64,000 nt of DNA from Candidatus Obscuribacterales bacterium (GTDB lineage Bacteria; Cyanobacteriota; Vampirovibrionia; Obscuribacterales; Obscuribacteraceae): NCBI GenBank assembly GCA_021732085.1, contig JAKFVQ010000019.1:1-64000 (forward strand). Direction: 5' to 3'. The position numbers were made by a program, and so were the translations under genes. Shown here piece by piece: positions 55,528-63,532 of this stretch. Each line of letters opens with the position of its first letter. The stretch's first letter is position 1. A model generated the notes under the pieces. The model made no database searches. It was given only the letters and a program-made list of their open reading frames with translations, and was not told the origin of the DNA.

Positions 55528-58470
55528 ATGGCACTAGAAAAGTATAATAAGATGCGCGATTTCGCAAAAACGCCTGAGCCCTCGGGCAAGGCAAAGCGCA
55601 CTAAATCGCGCAAGCTGCAATTTGTGATTCAAAAGCATAATGCGACCAGGCTGCATTATGACTTTAGGCTCGAGCATAACGGAGTACTGCTTTCCTGGGC
55701 CGTGCCCAAAGGTCCCTCGTTAAATCCCGCAGATAAACGACTTGCGGTTCAGACCGAGGATCATCCATTTGAATATAGAAAGTTTGAGGGATTGATTCCG
55801 AAAGGTGAATATGGTGGCGGTGAAGTGATCATTTGGGATAAAGGCACATTCTATCCAGAGCGTGATGGGGAGCCTGTTGAGGATATCGATGAAGCCGAAA
55901 AGGTTATTTCAGACGGCATGAGGCGCGGTAGCTTAAAATTCGTGCTTGAAGGTGACAAACTACATGGCTCTTGGGCTCTTGTTAAATTGAAGAACAAAGA
56001 AAAAGAATGGTTGTTGATAAAACACAGTGACGATTTTTCCACAGCGGATCGAGAGGTCGTTGATGAGGATGAATCGGTCGTCAGTGGAAAGACAATTGAG
56101 GACTTGCAAGAAAAGTACGGTACAAAATCAGAGAAAAAAATCGCTGGCAGCAAAAGGGCAAGCAATGCTAAGCCTCGTATTAAGTCAGCTTATCCTCCGG
56201 TGATACAGCCAATGTTGGCCAGTCTAGCGCCTGAACCTTTTTCTAAAGAAGGCTGGATTTATGAGCCAAAATTCGATGGAATAAGAGCAATTGCATACAT
56301 TCACAAAGGCGACGTTCGCTTACTTTCAAGACGCGGGTTGGATTTAACTGGTCGCTACCCAGTTCTTGCGGACGCTCTAGCTTTGCAGAAGGGAGATCTT
56401 GTTCTGGATGGAGAAATTGTTGCCTTCGATCCGCAGGGGCGTCCTTCCTTTCAACTGTTGCAGCAACGGTCGGGTTTATCGCGAAGCACAGATGTGCGCC
56501 ATGCTGAAGGAACTATACCAATTCAATTTTATGCATTCGACATTCTATACAAGAACGGAACCCTCATGGTCAATAAACCTTTGACCGAGCGCAAAGATGA
56601 GCTGAAGAAGGTTTTACAACAGAACGATAGCATAAGACTTGTCGATAAAATTGAGGGACCCGGGCAAGACGCTTTTAAAGCTTGCGTTGAAAATGGGCTC
56701 GAGGGCATACTTGCAAAACGTGCCGATAGTCTTTATGAGGTGGGCAAGCGCAGCAAAACTTGGCTGAAAGTAAAAGCAACAAAGAGTGATGACTTTGTTA
56801 TTTGCGGCTACACTGCAGGAAATGGATCAAGGGCTAATATGTTTGGCGCCCTTGTACTTGGTTATTACAAGGGCGATGAGCTTAAGTACGCGGGGTCTGT
56901 TGGTACTGGGTTCACTGAAAAATCGATGCAATCGATTTTGAAAACTCTCAAAGGTCTTGAGGTGATGACTTGTCCATTTAGAGAAAAGTCCGCATGCAAA
57001 ACTAAGGCAACCTGGCTTAAGCCAGTTGTGGTCGCACAAGTGAAGTATGCTGAATTCACGCGAGACATGATTTTGCGCGTGCCTGTTTTCCAGCATTTGC
57101 GCTCCGATATTGATCCAAAGCAAACTGGACCGAACCCGATAGTTCAGCCTGGCGCAAGTTCCACTGAGGGGGGCGGCTCAGAATCCAATTCGGCTACAGG
57201 TCAAGTTATTGCTCGATTGAAAGCAACAGCAAATACTTCGTCAAGTAAGGACGAAGCAAGTCGGCAGGTCAGGGTGAGGGCGGACTCGGGTCTGCATGCG
57301 TCAAGAACAGTAAGCAAGGGCCGATTGGCAGCAAATAATACCTCATCGCAGTCTTCCGTGGATAAGAACTCGATCAGCGAACTGCTAGACGCGCTTCAGG
57401 GAAAGAGTGAAAATCTTGCAGTCGAAGTTGAGGGACACAAAATTTCCTTCAGCAGTTTGAATAAGATCTTGTGGCCGGGTCTGGGGCGGAAGTACAAACC
57501 GGTTAGCAAACGAGATTATGCAATCTATCTATGTAAGATGGCGCCTTTGATACTGCCTCACTTGAAAGATCGCCCCCTTACACTGATTCGTTATCCAAAT
57601 GGGGTTGAAGGGAAACGTTTTTTTCAGAAGCACTGGGAGCACAAGGTCCCGGACTTCGTGGAGACAGTGACCTGTTTTTCTGAGAAGGAAAATCAGGATG
57701 ACGAGTTTTTGCTTTGCAACAACCTGCCAACCTTAATGTGGTTGGCCCAAATTGCTGATCTCGAATTGCATACTGTGCACACTCGTATTAATCCGGAGCC
57801 CGATGCGCAGGACATGTCCCGGAAATTCACCGGATCACTCGAAAACATAAACAAGTCTTTGCTGAATTATCCCGATTTCATGGTGCTCGATCTCGACCCA
57901 TATCTATACAGTGGAAGGGAGGCGGCCAATGAAGAGCCCGAACTAAACAAAAAGGGATTCAAAAAAGTCTCCGAACTAGCTCTTATGCTGAAGGAGATTT
58001 TGGATAGTTTGAAATTGAGGGGCTTTATTAAGACCTCAGGCAAGACAGGCATGCATATCTACGTTCCTGTTGTGCGCAATGCGGATAACGAGGAGTTGCG
58101 TTCATTTGCCGCAACGCTAGCAAAACATTGCTTTGAACAAAGACCTGGTGATGTGACAATAGATTGGGCGGTAAAAAAGCGCACCGACAAAGTGTTTTTT
58201 GACTTCAACATGAATGCTCGTGGCAAGACTTTGGCATCAATCTATTCACCGCGCAATTCCATTTTGGGTACAGTTTCAACTCCCCTGGATTGGAAGGAGC
58301 TCGGCTCGGTTTACCCAACTGATTTTACAATGGACACCGTTCCTGACAGAGTCGCTGAAATTGGTGACCTCTGGAGCGATATTCTTTTTGAGAAGAATGA
58401 TCTACAAATGTTTTTAGCGCAGGTACGGAGCAAGGAGGGCGGTAAACGTCGCCGCCGACGCGGACGGTAG
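55528..58470 (+). CDS. ligD: Multifunctional DNA ligase D (PE-LIG-POL)
   Basis: 980 residues from ATG 55528 with GGAG upstream (ATG 55486 adds 14 residues). Domain order: 3'-phosphoesterase (about 1-190, with H37, H43 and D45 in KHNATRLHYDFRL and EGLIPKGEYGGG), ATP-dependent ligase with nucleotidyl Lys248 in EPKFDGIRA (about 220-545), a Ser/Thr/Gly-rich linker (545-635), and the primase-polymerase domain (about 640-960) with LDLDPYLY near 786 carrying the metal-binding Asp pair. The PE-LIG-POL order is that of Pseudomonas LigD. The long low-complexity linker between LIG and POL is notable. A Lys/Arg-rich tail ends the protein. Confidence 0.95.
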   Translation: MALEKYNKMRDFAKTPEPSGKAKRTKSRKLQFVIQKHNATRLHYDFRLEHNGVLLSWAVPKGPSLNPADKRLAVQTEDHPFEYRKFEGLIPKGEYGGGEVIIWDKGTFYPERDGEPVEDIDEAEKVISDGMRRGSLKFVLEGDKLHGSWALVKLKNKEKEWLLIKHSDDFSTADREVVDEDESVVSGKTIEDLQEKYGTKSEKKIAGSKRASNAKPRIKSAYPPVIQPMLASLAPEPFSKEGWIYEPKFDGIRAIAYIHKGDVRLLSRRGLDLTGRYPVLADALALQKGDLVLDGEIVAFDPQGRPSFQLLQQRSGLSRSTDVRHAEGTIPIQFYAFDILYKNGTLMVNKPLTERKDELKKVLQQNDSIRLVDKIEGPGQDAFKACVENGLEGILAKRADSLYEVGKRSKTWLKVKATKSDDFVICGYTAGNGSRANMFGALVLGYYKGDELKYAGSVGTGFTEKSMQSILKTLKGLEVMTCPFREKSACKTKATWLKPVVVAQVKYAEFTRDMILRVPVFQHLRSDIDPKQTGPNPIVQPGASSTEGGGSESNSATGQVIARLKATANTSSSKDEASRQVRVRADSGLHASRTVSKGRLAANNTSSQSSVDKNSISELLDALQGKSENLAVEVEGHKISFSSLNKILWPGLGRKYKPVSKRDYAIYLCKMAPLILPHLKDRPLTLIRYPNGVEGKRFFQKHWEHKVPDFVETVTCFSEKENQDDEFLLCNNLPTLMWLAQIADLELHTVHTRINPEPDAQDMSRKFTGSLENINKSLLNYPDFMVLDLDPYLYSGREAANEEPELNKKGFKKVSELALMLKEILDSLKLRGFIKTSGKTGMHIYVPVVRNADNEELRSFAATLAKHCFEQRPGDVTIDWAVKKRTDKVFFDFNMNARGKTLASIYSPRNSILGTVSTPLDWKELGSVYPTDFTMDTVPDRVAEIGDLWSDILFEKNDLQMFLAQVRSKEGGKRRRRRGR

Positions 58471-58518
58471 TTAGCTCAGGCTAAGACCTGTTCGCTGTTA
58501 GGGCGCAGACAGGACGGA

Positions 58519-58683
58519 TTACTGCAGGAAGACGCATAAGCTGCTAGAGAGCGTCCCTTCGTTGTTAGCCGCTGCAATTCTCACCTTAGCTCCTTCATAC
58601 ATTGCTGTCGGCGGGGACTTTGGCTTGTCTGGCTTGGTTTTACGAGCTTTTGCCTTCGATTTTAGCTTCTTCTGATACCTCAC
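58519..58683 (-). CDS. Possible small basic protein
   Basis: 54 residues from GTG 58683, preceded on the minus strand by CTGAGGG five bases upstream. The N-terminal half is Lys/Arg-rich (VRYQKKLKSKAKARK), the rest mixed with a Cys near the end. It is tail-to-tail with ligD (49 bases apart). It has a good ribosome binding site but no homology signal. Confidence 0.35.
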   Translation of the reverse strand: MRYQKKLKSKAKARKTKPDKPKSPPTAMYEGAKVRIAAANNEGTLSSSLCVFLQ

Positions 58684-58737
58684 AAAACCCTCAGGTTTTT
58701 CTGGTTTATTAGGAGCATGAAAAACGAGGTGAAAACT

Positions 58738-59064
58738 ATGAGAGTACAGAGTTTAGTAATGGCAATTGCGATTGCAGCTATCTTCCCTATCGCTGCTTCT
58801 GCCCAAGGATTTAATAATATCAACATCAATCTGAATGACGTTATGGTCGGCCAAAGGATGCAAGACATGTCGCGCCAGCTTGACAGCGCGAACGCTTCAG
58901 GTTTCATCGGCAGGAAGCATCACAAGCATATGAAAAACAAAAAGGACCATCATATGGCTGTTTTGATGCAGGATGCCAATTCGCAAAATCCGATTATCGA
59001 TATGCATCAATCGGTTGACGCTCAAGCTCCAGTTAGTGCGGTTGACAATCACGTAGCCCCCTAG
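58738..59064 (+). CDS. Small secreted His-rich protein
   Basis: 108 residues from ATG 58738 with GAGGTGAAAA upstream; ATG 58717 is preceded only by a site one base away. Residues 1-23 are a signal peptide ending in ASAQ. The mature part has an Asn-rich start (GFNNININLNDVMVG) and a His/Lys cluster near 63-76 (HHKHMKNKKDHH) that may bind metal. No cysteine. No family recognised. Confidence 0.7.
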   Translation: MRVQSLVMAIAIAAIFPIAASAQGFNNININLNDVMVGQRMQDMSRQLDSANASGFIGRKHHKHMKNKKDHHMAVLMQDANSQNPIIDMHQSVDAQAPVSAVDNHVAP

Positions 59065-59217
59065 TATTGGGCTTCAGATTCTGGGAAGAGTTTAGGGGGC
59101 GCTGGCAATATGCCGGCGCCTTATCACAAGGGCACTTAATTGATTATCTGCTATGGGAAGTGAGACAGGAGGCGCTGCCTGCTAAAATAGTGTCTTTACA
59201 ATTCAAGGGGCGAGGTC

Positions 59218-59778
59218 TTGTCAGTAAAGGTGAAAAAGAAAAATCACAATGACAAGCCAAAGAGGTTCAAGTCCAAACAAGGCGAGCCGCTTGTTCTAAA
59301 GACAAAATTGAAGGGACATGCTTTTGCTGTGCGTCTGCTAACCGATACCTTCGTTTGTGCGTGGGTTCGTGCTGCTTCAGATAGCGGCTTACTCCAAGTG
59401 TTTGTATGCAAAACCCTCTTTGACGAAGCTCCTAGCATCGATTCAATGGCGAAGCATTTCAAAAAATCCAACTGCATTTCGATGTTTCTAAGAAGTGATG
59501 AGAGGCAGCTTGATAGGTGGACCGATTTAGGAGCCTTTAAACCATCCAAGTCGTGGAAAATTCCGAGCACCGTCGGGTGGCAGTTTGCGGACAAAAAACC
59601 TCGTTTGTTTAAGTTCTCAGAATCCTTGAAAGTTATCAGCAAAAAGATCATTTCAAAAAAGGAAGCCGCTGATTTCCCTAATTTTGTAGTCCGCGACTTG
59701 GAAGATTTGCCGAATCTTGCGACACTTTATTTCGATGACAAATTCCCCGAAGAACTGGGCTTGATGTATAGGTTTTAG
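59218..59778 (+). CDS. Unknown soluble protein, first of an overlapping-type pair
   Basis: 186 residues from TTG 59218 (GCGAGGTC site just upstream). A basic N-terminus of about 25 residues is followed by a beta-rich region. GHAFAVRLLTDTFVCAWVRA near 33-52 reminds me faintly of Imm26-type immunity proteins, but this is not secure. No signal peptide or membrane segment. The next gene starts two bases after its stop, so the two form an operon. Confidence 0.6.
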   Translation: MSVKVKKKNHNDKPKRFKSKQGEPLVLKTKLKGHAFAVRLLTDTFVCAWVRAASDSGLLQVFVCKTLFDEAPSIDSMAKHFKKSNCISMFLRSDERQLDRWTDLGAFKPSKSWKIPSTVGWQFADKKPRLFKFSESLKVISKKIISKKEAADFPNFVVRDLEDLPNLATLYFDDKFPEELGLMYRF

Positions 59779-59780
59779 CT

Positions 59781-60638
59781 GTGAGCAATGATGAATTCTT
59801 AGCCTATCATAGTAGCGAATCCCTGAAGAGAGCATTTCTAAATCAGGTAATTAGCGCGCGTGAAAACAAGGTCTTCGCCAAAGCCGCATACAAGTCAAAG
59901 AAAGGTAATAAATCTGATTTTATTTCTTGGCTGGCGCCTAGCGCAAAACCGTCCGAGGCATTACGCACCGTTTCCTTGCGGTTAGGAATTCCGGAAGAGC
60001 TTCTGCTTTTGACGAGCGTGATTTATTACCGAATAAATGAATCGCAATACGTAGCAGAGAAATTTCTTGGAACCGTTGAGGCTGGCTCTGACCTTACAGG
60101 ATGTGCAAACAACATTTTGCACTGGGTCTTGCTTGAGTCAAATTCCTCGTTGATAAATCATTGCAGGAAAAAGAAGAGCAGGGCTCTTATTCAGGCTTGC
60201 GGGGAGTTGTATGCTCCTGGTCAAATTGTTGATCGTGAAATAGCGCGTAAACTTGAGACAGATTGTCGAGAAAGAGCATTGTCTCGCAAAATTAGAAAGA
60301 AGCTTGCACTTCCCGACGGGCAACGTTCTGATATCGATTTGATTCGCCCCGAGTTTTGCGCGCTCTGGGGTGCTGCCCGCGCTGCCGCTTGGCGCGCTAG
60401 AGCTGTTCATACAGGACATTGGGTTTTGCTGGCGGTAGAGGCATGGTTCCGCGCAGAGAAAGAATCTTTCTTGGAGAAGAACCAAAACAATGAGAAGTTC
60501 AAGACTCTTTCAATGAGAGATTATTTTGAGTTTGAAGTGGCACCACTTTTGGCTCAAGAATTGTTTGATATGCTCTTATCTGTAATCCGGGATGCCGCTC
60601 AGGTAACTGAGGTTGAGTCAGACAATAGCTCATTCTAA
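59781..60638 (+). CDS. Unknown helical protein, second of the pair
   Basis: 285 residues from GTG 59781. Largely helical, with an Ala/Arg-rich stretch FCALWGAARAAAWRARAVHTG near 192-212 and charged segments. No domain is recognised, and no signal peptide or membrane segment is seen. It is tightly coupled to the 186-residue protein upstream. Confidence 0.65.
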   Translation: MSNDEFLAYHSSESLKRAFLNQVISARENKVFAKAAYKSKKGNKSDFISWLAPSAKPSEALRTVSLRLGIPEELLLLTSVIYYRINESQYVAEKFLGTVEAGSDLTGCANNILHWVLLESNSSLINHCRKKKSRALIQACGELYAPGQIVDREIARKLETDCRERALSRKIRKKLALPDGQRSDIDLIRPEFCALWGAARAAAWRARAVHTGHWVLLAVEAWFRAEKESFLEKNQNNEKFKTLSMRDYFEFEVAPLLAQELFDMLLSVIRDAAQVTEVESDNSSF

Positions 60639-61206
60639 CTGTTTTCTTAAAAGGCTTTCCTTTTAGTTCGGTTTTACAGTGAATTGGTATCTGTCTGATC
60701 ACGCTAGCTTACGCCGATAAGAACCGCGGCTCTTCGTCATAAGACATATCCTTCTTTTCTCATTGCATTTATATTGCAAAAAACGTACGTCGCGGGCTTC
60801 CTTTTGACTAAGTTTTTGCCAGAGCGCTTATTTAACATGTTACCGTGACGATGGAGCCCTGCGCCGATGGGAGTTTTCCGGGGTTTTGATAAGACCAGTA
60901 GGAATGATTTAGGTCAAAACCAATTTCCGCACGAAAGGAATTGATCACTCTCTAGGTCGCATCTTTGAATACGAGCCCAAGCTTGACTGCTTCAAAGATA
61001 ATTTTGAATCCCGGGCCAATTGCGGCAGCAATCGCAACCTCATAGAAGCCCTTGCTCTATGAAATTATTGGCGTGCTTGAGCTGTCTGCCATCGCTTTTA
61101 TGCATGAGCCGGCAAATAGACAAGAGCCGCTACCGAAGCAAGAAATGTCAACGGCGCGTGGTTGCTGTACATGGAACAATTTCTCCAGTTGTCTCTACAC
61201 TCTTCT
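60639..61206. other. Intergenic region, possible remnant coding stretch
   Basis: About 570 bases without an intact gene. From about 60912 to 61060 one plus-strand frame is open for about 49 codons with protein-like composition, but it has no start codon or ribosome binding site and could be a gene fragment. The frame at 61020-61343 overlaps the opposite gene and is not supported. Confidence 0.35.
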
Positions 61207-61911
61207 TTATGGAGGCAGGAGTACGTAAGATAATACATTCTCATTTTGCGAGGCCGGGTTGCGTCCTTTTATACGTGACACACCTTCTGTTATGCTCAGC
61301 TCCCATGGCATTTCAGAATAGCTTTCGCGCAAATCTGTTTTAAGCCAAAGTGGCAATAGCTCTAACAGGTTCGGTGTGAATTTTTGATCTCGTGGGCTGA
61401 TTTGCGATTTCTTGAATGCTTCATCCATTTCTTTCTTGTGGTGCGTCATGAGTTTCCAGAAAGATACAAACGCTCTTCCAATCTTTTTCTTCAACAGTTC
61501 GATTTTTCTGTTAGCCATTTTGTAGAACACGATGGTTCCTGCCCTGCATCGAAACGAGCTACTGGAGCCGCTCGTCGCGAAAAGGGCTATTGGATTACAA
61601 GACATCAGTTTTAGATCTGCAGTGTTTGCTTTGATTTCTTCATCAAGCTCGTAAATGTCTTTTCCAAATCCTTGCGCTTTTGCAAATGCAATCTCAGCTG
61701 CCGAAGGAAGCGCACCGTCCGGATTGGGGAGCATGTATACCCCAGACGCTACTCTAATAAGCAGCTTTTTTTTAGCCAGATCGCTTGCAATTTTGTAGAC
61801 TTGATATTCTCTTCCGAAACAAAACAACATTCGCACGGCGACTGGGATTCCTTCTCCTAATTGGGAAAAGAAGCCTAATATACGTCCTTTTACTATACCG
61901 ACTGCAGGCAT
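61207..61911 (-). CDS. DUF6088/AbiEi-antitoxin-like regulator
   Basis: 234 residues. The N-terminal half has the arrangement of a winged-helix protein of the DUF6088/AbiEi type: IVKGRILGFFSQLGEGIP, then LAKKKLLIRVASGVYMLPN near 45-63 and PSAAEIAFAKAQGFG. The middle region (ATSGSSSSFRCRAGTIVFYK) matches the beta-rich part of that family. The C-terminal part is helical. Members usually repress their own operon with a toxin or act as defence-related antitoxins. Here no toxin gene follows, so it may be solitary. Start ATG 61911; a clear ribosome binding site (AAGGAG region) lies upstream near 61925-61935. Confidence 0.6.
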   Translation of the reverse strand: MPAVGIVKGRILGFFSQLGEGIPVAVRMLFCFGREYQVYKIASDLAKKKLLIRVASGVYMLPNPDGALPSAAEIAFAKAQGFGKDIYELDEEIKANTADLKLMSCNPIALFATSGSSSSFRCRAGTIVFYKMANRKIELLKKKIGRAFVSFWKLMTHHKKEMDEAFKKSQISPRDQKFTPNLLELLPLWLKTDLRESYSEMPWELSITEGVSRIKGRNPASQNENVLSYVLLPP

Positions 61912-62113
61912 ACAGGATCCTCCGTAGTTAAAGGAGAAAACGTTCTCTACCTTTTAAACGTTTTCGGAGGCAAAAAAGTTCAATGATTTGAATGAGAAAG
62001 GTGGGAATTAATCACTTGAAAAGTTGTTACCCCAGAATCGCTCTGCGGTGGCAAGGAAGACTCTGGAATTTATCTTAGGGGCAATGGGAAATTCGGACGA
62101 ATTGCCAGCCGCA
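61912..62113. other. Spacer before repeat array B
   Basis: No gene seen. It carries the upstream region of the DUF6088-like gene, including GAAAACGTTCTCTACCTTTTAAACGTTTTC (about 61939-61967), where GAAAACGTT and AACGTTTTC form an inverted repeat that could be an autoregulatory operator. Confidence 0.4.
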
Positions 62114-62413
62114 GGGGATGAGTAAAAATTCGTCGGAAACTTTACCGCCATGGGGAGAGTAAAAATTCGTCGGAAACTCTACCGCCATGGGGAGAGTAAA
62201 AATTCGTCGGAAACTTTACCGCCATGGGGAGAGTAAAAATTCGTCGGAAACTCTACCGCCATGGGGAGAGTAAAAATTCGTCGGAAATTTTACCCGCCAT
62301 GGGGAGAGTAAAAATTCGTCGGAAACTTTACCCGCCATGGGGTGAGTAAAAATTCGTTGCAAACTTTGCCCTTCTGGGTGTGAGTAAAATTTCGTCGGAA
62401 ATTTTACCCGCCG
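62114..62413. repeat. Tandem repeat array B, eight hairpin-forming units of 37-38 bp
   Basis: Units start at 62114, 62152, 62189, 62226, 62263, 62301, 62339 and 62376. Core: GGGGAGAGTAAAAATTC, GTCGG, AAACTTTACCGCCAT. In each unit GTAAAAATT can pair imperfectly with AAA(C/T)TTTAC around a small loop. The first and last two units are the most diverged, as expected for the edges of a tandem array. No variable spacers. The skeleton (G-rich start, GTAAA.ATTC, loop, GAAA.TTTACC) matches array A at 1-223. Confidence 0.9.
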
Positions 62414-62509
62414 AGTTTTGCTTGCAAGGTGTAGCAAAATTCGAAAGTCCTTAAAAAATCAATTCACTAGCTTGCCATGAATGGAAATTATTCTATGTGG
62501 GCTGCCTGT

Positions 62510-63343
62510 TTAGCAGAACATCGGACCTTCTCCGCGTTCCCTAAACCATTTCGTGATTATGATTTTGTGACCAGCTTCGATTGGCAATCCTGAGTGCATG
62601 GTCGCGGGATTTGGTGCGCCGTTTATTGTGAGGTTATTCCAAATCACAGCCATACCCTTCTTTGGAGTAAATGTTTTGTTTAGCGCGAAGAATTTTGTCC
62701 CACCGCCCAGCATTCCGTCATTGAGATAAACCATGAAAGTCCATGTACGCTGTCCTCTGTTGCCTGCATATTTCGTGTATTCCGGAGTACTCGGGCTGAA
62801 GTAATCTGTGTGTTGCCTAAACTCTTGACCTATTTCATAACGCTGCACCTGAATTCCTTCGGCATATGCTTGGGTGATTCCGAGTGTTTTAGATATTTTT
62901 TCGTCAATCAATTCAACTTCGGGATCGTGTAGTAATGAAAGGTCGCTTGTGCTGCTGGTTCTATAACCTTGTTCGCCTGTAGTAACAGTCGATGGACGTA
63001 AATACTGGTTTGAAATGGCTATTATTCGATTACATTCCTCCTCGGTCATGAAGTCCTCGAGAGTGTAAATCTGGACTTTTTCTGTTGGAACCTTTATTGC
63101 GCCACTACTTTCCGTACGCGTTAATCTAACGTTCGCGATTGCCCTGTAGTCGATTAAGCTTCCACTTAGAGGGGCTATTGGAAAACTCGAACCCATATGC
63201 TCTTTAATGGTTGAAAGAGCAAAGCCATTCTTTTGCAAAATGCTTACGAGTTCGAATGGGTCGCATTTGCGCTCCAGATTCTCAGTCAACCAGCCCTGCC
63301 ATGTTGCGTCAAATTGTTTTGTGTATTTTACTGTTAGGTTCAC
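62510..63343 (-). CDS. Prolyl 4-hydroxylase-like 2-oxoglutarate/Fe(II) oxygenase
   Basis: 277 residues from GTG 63343, with AAAGGGGCG six bases upstream; ATG 63406 is possible but has no ribosome binding site. The second half is a P4Hc-type dioxygenase: YTLEDFMTEEECNRIIA near 95-111, GYRTSSTSDLS, iron ligands in RQHTDYF near 198-204 and in ATMHSGLP near 248-255, and the 2-oxoglutarate-binding Lys in HKIIITKWF. No signal peptide. Likely substrates are prolyl or similar residues of a protein, or a small molecule. Confidence 0.88.
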   Translation of the reverse strand: MNLTVKYTKQFDATWQGWLTENLERKCDPFELVSILQKNGFALSTIKEHMGSSFPIAPLSGSLIDYRAIANVRLTRTESSGAIKVPTEKVQIYTLEDFMTEEECNRIIAISNQYLRPSTVTTGEQGYRTSSTSDLSLLHDPEVELIDEKISKTLGITQAYAEGIQVQRYEIGQEFRQHTDYFSPSTPEYTKYAGNRGQRTWTFMVYLNDGMLGGGTKFFALNKTFTPKKGMAVIWNNLTINGAPNPATMHSGLPIEAGHKIIITKWFRERGEGPMFC

Positions 63344-63532
63344 AATATTCGCCCCTTTAACTCCCGACAGACCGTTCAGGAAAGATTCCCGGAGAGATCC
63401 ATCCAAATGCTATCGGTCAAAGGGTAAACAAAGCAGTTGGAAAAGCCCCCAGCTGCAAAGGCACGTCAGCGTCTTAATCGCCGCTAGCTGGCTGCGATTA
63501 ATGTAGTGCCCTCATTGTTTTTCGTCCAACGG

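Noticed and set aside
61020-61343. Plus-strand frame overlapping the DUF6088-like gene
   Set aside because: Overlaps a better supported opposite gene and lacks a ribosome binding site.
62216-62437. Minus-strand frame of 73 residues across repeat array B
   Set aside because: It only translates the tandem repeat (VSDEFLLSPW units) and has no ribosome binding site or relation to a known protein.
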